Assembly: GCA_028023455.1 (NCBI GenBank)
Contig: JAQFVV010012398.1
Coordinates: forward strand, 9,942,682-10,006,681
DNA: 64,000 nt
Direction of reading: 5' to 3'
Origin: Epiperipatus broadwayi
Taxonomy: Eukaryota > Onychophora > Udeonychophora > Euonychophora > Peripatidae
How positions within the stretch are numbered: position 1 is the stretch's first letter; each line of letters opens with the position of its first letter. Of this stretch, positions 56,990 through 64,000 are shown one piece after another. The translations under genes and the position numbers were made by a program. Below the pieces are notes generated by a model. That model had not been told where the DNA came from. It did not search any database and saw only the letters and a list, made by a program, of their open reading frames with translations.

Positions 56990-57272
56990 GCATTAAATAT
57001 TTCACATTGAATATTGTCTCAGCAATCTCTACCAAAGTATGGAACAGTATTACACATATATAATTTTTTTTTATGTCAAGTAGCTTAAAATCATTAAAAT
57101 TGAGACTGGATAAAAAATTAAATCTGTGCTTTCAAAGGTGGGTGATATTAGCTTCTGGGAAAAGGGGGGATGCTAAAGCAATCTAAGGGAGAAGTGATAA
57201 TATTGTTGTTTATAATTGGATGCACTGAATAAAATAAAGGTCAGTAGAAACATTTAAAAAAAAAAAGAGAGA
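56990..57272 (+). mobile_element. LINE 3'-end relic with A tail
   Basis: A plus-strand frame contains 'ISTKVWNSI' (about 57,028-57,055) and SLKSLKLRLDKKLNLCF (57,084-57,135). This matches the jockey/CR1-style C-terminus 'R.vn.WNsLP......s.sFK.rLD'. After the frame, 'aataaaataaagg' and an A11 run (57,256-57,266) make a plausible polyadenylated 3' end. Upstream coding is unrecognisable. Confidence 0.6.
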
Positions 57273-58060
57273 ATTTTGAAAAATCATTTGTGCATGTTTC
57301 ATCTATTATATAACATAAAATTAAAGTCATAATTATAAACTTATTTCCCAAACAAAATGCACAAAATGCAAGTTATAACTGATTGGTACTTCAGTCTTCT
57401 ACAGGTCTAGAATCTAATTCATATTATTTCTAAATTATGTAACAATAATGCAAGTGCAATGAGTATTTGAAAACTTTATTTCATATTCCATACCTTCAAC
57501 CCTTATGCATTACATATTATATACAAACAAATTGTATTATTTTTGTTTGAATAAATAACAATTTTCATCTATTTTTATACATTATCTTACATATCTGTCA
57601 TATGTTTCTGTGTTTTATAGTTTTTACAAATAATAAAATCACAGCAGGTTTGTGTTGGTACAATACTATTTGAAGTGTACATTCAACATATTTGTTATTT
57701 TTTATTATATTATTAACAAAAACAGATGAAAAAAAATTACAAAAAAAAATTGTTAGCTCTTAATATTCATTTATGTCTATCAAATTATTTATGTTAATTG
57801 GCAAATAACGTATGTCTTGATAAGGAGAAAGTATTTAAATAAGAACAAACTAAATTAAAACTATTAACCATTTTTTAATAGCATACTGATTCACTTTTTT
57901 AAATAATTACACCTTAATAAATGTAATTAGATATTTAACAATTTAATCTCAAATACTTATATCTAATGTTGAACAAACAACAAAACTTAGTCTATTAGCA
58001 TTTTAATTTTTCTTTTATCATCTTATGCAAAAACCATTGTACAACTGATATTATGTATGC

Positions 58061-58378
58061 CAGCGGTCCCCAACCTTTTTGCACTTAAGAGCACATTCTA
58101 TAATACTGGCCAGGTGGTGGGCACCATTTATTTTTTCAATGTAAATTTATAGTTGGATATTGTTAATAATACACAATAATGTACAAAAAAATATTTATTT
58201 CAAAAATAAAATTTTAACATTTGATTACAATATAATACAATAATTTATAAGAAATTTTAAAAATTAAATTTATTTGTATCAGATAAATAATTTTTTGTCA
58301 TGTTTGGATAGTGGCAGGCACACATAAAATGGTCTGCAGGCACCATGGAGCTCGCGGGCATAGGGTTGGGGATCCCTG
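58061..58378. mobile_element. Non-autonomous hAT element with 8-bp target duplication
   Basis: Begins CAGCGGTCCCCAACCTTTTT and ends with the complement of CAGGGATCCCCAACCCTATG, typical hAT terminal inverted repeats. The octamer ATGTATGC lies directly outside both ends (58,053-58,060 and 58,379-58,386), an 8-bp target duplication as hAT transposases make. Length 318 bp, no coding. Confidence 0.95.
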
Positions 58379-58494
58379 ATGTATGCTATTGTAATATCAT
58401 GATTATTGCAAAAGATTTTAGTTTGATGAGAGAAATTACACTTTTTTAATTAACAAAAATTGTTAGTACTTGACAATTTTATACCCTATTATGA

Positions 58495-58505
58495 TAAATA
58501 AATAC

Positions 58506-58548
<43 letters not shown>

Positions 58549-58556
58549 GTATTTAT

Positions 58557-58587
<31 letters not shown>
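58495..58587. repeat. (AT)n tracts within an inverted repeat
   Basis: 'ataaataaatacataaat' at 58,495 is mirrored as 'atttatgtatttatttat' at 58,543-58,560 around an AT core. A second AT tract follows to 58,587. Confidence 0.85.
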
Positions 58588-58592
<5 letters not shown>

Positions 58593-58889
58593 ATGATATC
58601 ATGGCTGAATTTTAAAAAAAATCTATACAAAATAGCAATCAATATTTCAACTATGGTTTTATTCAAATATTTACAAACAATATTTACTGATGTGCCTGAT
58701 TTACCAAAAAGTTGTAACAAATGGAGTTATAAAGTTTTCAAGATTACAAGAATATTGGATATGAAATTCATGCTGGCAAAAAAGATAAAATCCATCTTAT
58801 TTTGAAGCACTAAAAAAAAAAAAAAATTGAGACAGCTTACATTGGCAAAACACTTTTCAATAGCATCCAAACAAGATGGCAATGGATTG

Positions 58890-59220
58890 TCTATTTCTAA
58901 TAACATTTTGCTACTTATTGCAAAATCTGAAAAATGCATACTATTGGCAAAGAACTAATTCCACTGCCAAGGAATAAGATAGTATGCATTTTAATACACA
59001 AACCAGCATCTGATATTATAAAAAATATTTCTTTAAGCAGTAATATAATTCAAATAAAAATTGATGAAATGGCTCAAGATATTGAAGATTTATTATATGA
59101 GTATTTAAAAATACCCCAATTCTCTATACAGCTTGATAAATCAACTTTGACAAAAAATTAATCCATACTTTTAGCATATGTGCAATTCGTAAAAGAAAAA
59201 CAAATTGCCAAGAATTATTA
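58890..59220 (+). mobile_element. hAT transposase relic (ZBED5/SCAND3-like), N-terminal/central part
   Basis: Frames read LLLIAKSEK, HTIGKELI, a VCILIHKPASDIIKNISLS segment, DEMAQDIEDLLYEYLK and FSIQLDKSTL, then LAYVQFVKEKQIA (about 58,905-59,210). These match, in order, the 'iAK..kp.tigEeLi', 'vplS..tv.rRi.dma.di...L' and 'f.lqlDEStd' blocks of Buster-type hAT transposases and their domesticated relatives. The DEST acidic motif reads DKST, so a catalytic Glu/Asp pair may be lost. Frameshifts lie at about 58,935 and 59,160. Coding stops at a microsatellite at 59,231. The C-terminal part of a similar protein resumes at 63,685. Confidence 0.8.
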
Positions 59221-59226
59221 TTTATT

Positions 59227-59230
<4 letters not shown>

Positions 59231-59286
<56 letters not shown>
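59231..59286. repeat. (AT)n(GT)n compound microsatellite
   Basis: AT tract 59,231-59,258 passing into GT tract 59,259-59,286. Confidence 0.97.
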
Positions 59287-59291
<5 letters not shown>

Positions 59292-59299
59292 CTACAAAT

Positions 59300-60604
59300 A
59301 TCCATTATAAATACACCATATGTAAGTTCCAAATAATTTTACCGTTAAAAAAATAATAAAATATACATATCTTAATTAATCAGTAGGGCTTTTGACTATG
59401 TAGTAATCCTTATCTCTGTAAAGTAAAACAGAAGTTTAATATCAAGTGATTTTCCATGAGCTATGTATGCTGGTATTTGCTGCTTATCTATTTATTATTT
59501 TATCTTTGAATCTATTATGACTATTGCTTCCTTAATTTTTCTCTTTTTATGACTTCTTTCTTCCATTAATGTTTTTGTATCATATACATTTAAAAGTAAG
59601 TTTAAAATTACAAGACTTTTCATACTAAAGCTGTATTTAATTTATAGCTTTTCTTACATGATTATATAATAATTGATGTTCTTTTATCCTTTTTTCCAGA
59701 GCAATTATATAGGAAAACAATTTGTTTAAATTATAAATTAATTATTAAACCTATTCAAGAAAGAGAATATATTAATTTTAAATCACATGTGCCAATGATG
59801 CATAAAATGGCAAATTTGAAATCTTTTTTACATCATCGTAATGATAAATGATATAAATATAAAAGTGATACAAATCAAAATATTGAACTGTTTACTCATG
59901 ATCTTATGAAATTAGGATATGATAGAAAACAAATTTTACATACATTAAATTGTTTAATAATAAAAAGAATAATAATCATAATAGGAAATTAGATAATAAA
60001 AAAATGGATATATATGCCATTTGTAAATAATGTACAATCTAAATAAATTAAAAATATATTTAAAGATAAATACAATATGTAAATGGAATAATTAATAATT
60101 CTAAGAGTGTTATACCTAAAATGCAAAGAAGTAAGTATATGCAGTTGCAAAAAATCATATATCAGGGAATCAAGATGTGCTCTGGCAAAAAATAAAAGAA
60201 TATCAATTATTATATAATTGTATAAGAAAAGCTATAATCAATTAAATACTACCTCAATATTCTTCCCTGGAGAAATCTTGTAAGTTAAAATTATTATTTT
60301 TTTGGTAATTTTAAATTTACTTTTAATGTAAATGATACAAAAATATTAATGGAAGAAAGAAATCATAAAATGAGAAAAATTAAGGAAGCAATATTGATAA
60401 ATAGATTCAAAGATAATATAATATAAAGACAAACAGCAAATACTGACATATACAGCTCATGGAAAATTATGTGATATTAAACTATTACTTTACAGTTGAT
60501 AGTTACTATGTAATCGAAAGTGCTAGGTGACTAATTAAGATATATATTTTATTATTTTTACTGTTAAAATTATTTGGAACTTATATATATTTGTAATGGT
60601 CCAT
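59300..60604 (+). mobile_element. Penelope-like element with inverted terminal copies
   Basis: Plus-strand frames at 59,700-60,085 read SFLHHRND, LFTHDLMKLGYDRKQIL and MPFVNNVQSK.IKNIFK, matching the end of a Penelope reverse transcriptase ('RGY....I' and 'PyvpgvSekIk.ifkk'). Next, 60,120-60,230 gives a degraded GIY-YIG start (CKKSYI, KIKEYQ), and 60,340-60,420 gives KILMEERNHKMRKIKEAIL, the 'ktL.rE.nw..RkikEAi' helix of that endonuclease. About 300 bp of the 3' end (60,303-60,604) is repeated inverted at 59,300-59,615, including the MEERSHKKRKIKEAI coding on the minus strand. Penelope copies are known to carry partial inverted or tandem 3' copies. Stops throughout; inactive. Confidence 0.75.
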
Positions 60605-60862
60605 ATTTCCTTAAAGAATAAAGATGAAGCATCTAACTATAGTTGAACCTAGGGTATTCATATAGGATGCCATGAATGAAGCTATAAAAATCTAATCCAT
60701 GATGGCATCTATTTCAAATACGATAATTTAATATTTAAACATTCAATACAGATACAACTTAGACCAGTTCATCCAATCTTCACCTCTCTTTACTATTCCG
60801 TTATCCTTAGCATTCGAACTCAGGGTTAATTTTACACTTAACTCTCTTCAGGGGTCAATTGA
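60605..60862 (+). repeat. Dispersed repeat family 2, second copy
   Basis: Shares 'acctagggt', 'ttagaccagttcat', 'gcattcgaactcaggg' and 'aactctcttcagggg' with 15,395-15,755. It abuts the right end of the Penelope-like element. Confidence 0.75.
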
Positions 60863-62455
60863 TATCCTGTAGCAATAACAATACTTTTATATAAGTTCGA
60901 TAGATTCTCAAAATTCATTCCAACCATCATGATGTTAAGTCAGGATGATATGTATATGTGGGTACATGTATTAAATTTTATTTTATTATGAAAATAAAAT
61001 AAATAATTTAAATAAATCAGAGACCTCCTTAAATTTAAAATAAATTTAATAATATTTATTAATTGAAAACAATTTAAATTTATCTTTATATAACAAAATT
61101 TTTAATTGCAAGTGTTTAAATATATTTCTACTATATTAGTATATACATTTTAAAATTATACCTTCCCATATCCCTTAGTAGATATGTATCATAGCACTAA
61201 CAATATTTAATAGATTGCAAAAATAAATAACATTTTATAATTCCAAAGATTATGAACTAACTAGTTTAAATTAAACAATATAAGTATAAATGAAGACTTT
61301 TGTAATATCAAATCCTTTTGAAAGAATTCCATTTTCTATAAGACCTCCCATCTATGTATGGTCCCTATCATTGAAAGACAAGACCTTTCATCCAAGGATA
61401 TTAGTCATTTATATGAGTAATAAATAAACAAATATTAATAAATTAATTAACTTAATAATAAACAAGAATTTTGTCATGTCATAAGTGAATGAATTTAATA
61501 TGAAGAACAATAAAATCTTACCTTCATATTAAGTTTAACTATTAACGTGGCCAAGTCGCTGCACAAGGAAGACCTAAATTTTATTAAATAAATAAAAAAA
61601 TTTAACCCAATAATCTTTTCACTTTTTTCATCTAATGATTTTCCAAAATTGATTATTCCAAAGTAAGTAGGTTTTAAAGGCAAATGAAATAAAATGAAAT
61701 ATTTATAGATGTTGATACACAAAAATAATATATATTTAAAGTTTATGGTATTGTCCTATTGAATAATGTTCTTGTATTTCCAGTCATAAATCATCAGTGA
61801 GGCAATCAGTTTACTCCATTTTTTCATAAATATTCCTCTCGTATGATGTTGATATCCTATTCCTTAAATTATCTTGCTGTAAACTGAAATTGGATATTGA
61901 ATTATATAGGTGATATATATTTGGCATTTCAGTAGGAATGAATAATTACACTGCTTTAGGTTAGAACAATAGGATTTGATCCTATGGAAAAATGTGTTAA
62001 CTCATGATACATTTTCTATAACTTAAAATCTTCTTAAAATAAATTTATTTAGATATATAAATATGCTTGATAATATTTGTCTTCCTTGGAATTCAAGTTT
62101 AAAATGATATCATTAAGAATTTCTTTAATTATTATATTAAAGATAATTTCACTTTTGAACTTATTATTGGTAATATTAAAGAGTAATTTATTTACTCTTT
62201 ACTTGAGTGATATTAGAGTTCTCTGCTAACGAAGATTTTATAAATAAAGAAAATTTGTCCAAGCTATTAATCCATCTTTCTCATGTGTTCAGTATTCGAA
62301 CACAGCAAAATATATATGCATAGTGACTAGTTCATTTGTAAGAGATGGAACTGGTTTGAAAATTAGTTGATTTAGCTTTTATAGTGTAATCAACTTCTGG
62401 TAATTAGCATGTGTTAAATTACTATTTCATTTCATGATTTTATATTCAATTATTA
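60863..62455. other. AT-rich sequence
   Basis: No recognisable gene. A 75-codon minus frame (61,495-61,722) matches nothing I know. Confidence 0.5.
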
Positions 62456-62492
62456 AGAGATGGTGATCATGTGATGTTTAGTGGTTTTATTC
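62456..62492 (+). repeat. Fragment of dispersed repeat family 1
   Basis: 'agatggtgatcatgtgatgt' and the following 'ttagtggttt' match the end of copy 2 (14,665-14,700). Confidence 0.6.
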
Positions 62493-62640
62493 AATTATTG
62501 TTGAATGCCTCATAATTAATAATGACATAACTGAGTTCTAACTTTATTTCCTTCATGTTTAGTTGCTATGATATGATTTGATCTTAGGTTATCTCTAGGT
62601 TTTTGAATCATGATTAGTGATGTTAGCTAACTTAATAATT

Positions 62641-62657
62641 ATTATATATTTCAATCA

Positions 62658-62703
<46 letters not shown>

Positions 62704-62720
62704 TGATTGAAATATAATTA
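62641..62720. repeat. (AT)n tract at the centre of an inverted repeat
   Basis: 'tttcaatcattc' before and 'gaatgattgaaa' after a 40-bp AT core, giving arms of about 18 bp. Confidence 0.9.
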
Positions 62721-62933
62721 TTTTAATATTTGATTTCATTAAAATAACTATTTATTTGACTTGACTTGCATTAATTTATAATATAATGTTTAAGTTATTT
62801 ACTTGTGCATATAGATATTTTAATGTAAAAGGATAACATATTTACTGTTTATTAATTAAAATTATATTTTTAAGTTTATAATTTGATATTGCACATAAAC
62901 AAGTGAGCTTAATAAAGACTGTAAGCTACCTTT

Positions 62934-62936
<3 letters not shown>

Positions 62937-62980
<44 letters not shown>

Positions 62981-63006
62981 TTATATAGTATATATATATA
63001 TATATA
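62937..63006. repeat. (AT)n microsatellite, interrupted
   Basis: AT tracts with the interruption 'acttatatagt'. Confidence 0.95.
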
Positions 63007-63517
63007 ATCATAAGTAAATGCAAATAGTAACAAATGGCACAGATTCACTAAAAATCCTGAATGTAAATCAGTTAGTCCCATCTTGCCATCCTTATAAAAA
63101 AACAAGCTGTTGTTAAAAAACTTGTAGAAACAGAACATCTGTAGTAAACAATTTTTGATAAAGTATTAGTAATTATTTATTTAACAATAAACTTGCTTTT
63201 TCCCAATTAAATATATGTTAAAGGAAGCATCCTTTTTTTTGTCTTTTGCAAAAAATGATTTTAAAGCACTGATAATTAATTTGTTTGTTATAGCATTTAC
63301 TCAATATATATTGTGTGAAAAGAAGCATTAAAAATAAATATTTTTTCATAGGCTCTGTCAAAAAAAAATGTAGATGAGCAAGCCCGGGGGTTGGGTGCCA
63401 AAGATGACAAGGAAGCCATGCAAATTCATACTAGAGTAGAAATTTTTTTTAATAAAAATATATATTACTTATCAGTTAGTGATCATGTTCCAGTGATGAT
63501 AGAATGTTGCAGAGGTT

Positions 63518-63519
<2 letters not shown>

Positions 63520-63602
<83 letters not shown>
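63520..63602. repeat. (AT)n microsatellite
   Basis: About 83 bp of AT. The frame crossing it (63,391-63,678) is mostly Ile-Tyr and is not accepted as a gene. Confidence 0.97.
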
Positions 63603-63606
<4 letters not shown>

Positions 63607-63684
63607 GTTTCTCAATGCATTCATTATATATATATGGTGATATTATTATCAACATTTAATTACCAAAAATTTGTATGAATGCCT

Positions 63685-64000
63685 AGATAAAGCATTATAT
63701 TATGTATTAAAGCAATTAATAAAAATCAGAAGCAATTCTATGAATGACATTATTCAAATAACTTTATTTTGAAAATAATGAAGAATTCAATCACTTGCTA
63801 TTTCATAGAGAGGTTCATTGAATACCAAAAGTGTCTGTTTGGATAGTTTTATAAACTCTTTGATTCAGTGCTAAAGTAGATGATACTTTATGAGCCAATT
63901 TGATTAATTTCCAAAATGACATAGCTTATTTGACAGATTTGTTTAATAAATTTGCTGAAACAAACCAATAGCTCCAAGGTAATAAGCTGAATTTAATCAA
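63685..64000 (+). mobile_element. hAT transposase relic (ZBED5/SCAND3-like), C-terminal part, runs off window
   Basis: Reads DKALYYVLKQLIKIRSNSMND (with a slip), LLFHRE (about 63,797-63,815) and NDIAYLTDLFNKFAETNQ followed by LQGNKLNLI (63,915-63,998). These fit, in order, 'vik.iNkIk...lNdrlF', 'lLlHtEVRWLSrG' and 'hDiaYLaDiF..fNelN.qLQG' of Buster-type hAT proteins. The RWLSRG box is lost. It could be the second half of the relic at 58,890, separated by later insertions. Confidence 0.8.

Overview
This is an AT-rich (well over 70% A+T by eye) animal nuclear window. It has no intact protein-coding gene, rRNA gene or canonical tRNA gene that I can support. No open frame exceeds about 106 codons, and the best frames are decayed pieces of transposable elements. 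Long (AT)n microsatellites, foldback MITEs, a Helitron, Penelope-like elements, RTE-type LINEs, hAT remnants and tRNA-derived SINEs together point to a metazoan. The repeat whose end reads like 'attcgaactcaggg...gactctcttcaggg' and the overall texture suggest a cephalopod mollusc, perhaps an octopus. That placement rests on remembered sequence style and was not searched.

Layout, left part (1-15.8 kb). A long RTE-type LINE relic lies on the minus strand (1.12-3.48 kb), followed by a minus-strand Penelope-like relic with a GIY-YIG domain (3.79-4.37 kb). Next come an LTR-like block at 6.48 kb, a tRNA-Val-like SINE with target duplications (7.11-7.21 kb) and a 1.2 kb element with long inverted arms (8.30-9.51 kb). 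A plus-strand gag relic follows (10.75-12.42 kb), with a polypurine tract and a 3' LTR piece at 12.95-13.12 kb. After it lie copies of an unnamed foldback repeat (13.1 and 14.5 kb) and a duplicated cephalopod-like repeat (15.3-15.76 kb).

Middle part (15.8-36.5 kb). This is mostly AT-rich DNA without recognisable element protein remnants. It holds a 225-bp tandem duplication, a possible small terminal exon (19.52-19.60 kb), a G+C-richer patch with an RFX-like X-box and CCAAT motifs (20.0-20.2 kb), and a 106-bp (AT)n tract. A 740-bp deleted Helitron with both termini and helicase C-terminal coding lies at 28.86-29.60 kb.

Right part (36.5-64 kb). Two direct copies of a 2.1-kb unknown repeat are followed by a 168-bp palindrome, a 728-bp foldback element and three related TA-flanked elements that share a TGGGTCTC terminus. 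A possible minus-strand TATA promoter plus first exon ending in a consensus splice donor lies at about 45.87-46.18 kb. Beyond it are LINE 3' ends at 48.7 and 56.9 kb, a tRNA-like SINE at 49.7 kb, and a minus-strand LINE reverse transcriptase relic at 52.9-54.1 kb. The end of the window holds a non-autonomous hAT element with an 8-bp duplication, hAT transposase relics at 58.9 and 63.7 kb, and a Penelope-like relic flanked by inverted copies of its own 3' end lying between them.

Functionally the window looks like intergenic or intronic repeat-rich DNA. The only hints of host gene structure are the promoter/first-exon candidate near 46 kb and the weaker signals near 19.5-20.2 kb. All element proteins carry stops and frameshifts and are presumed inactive.
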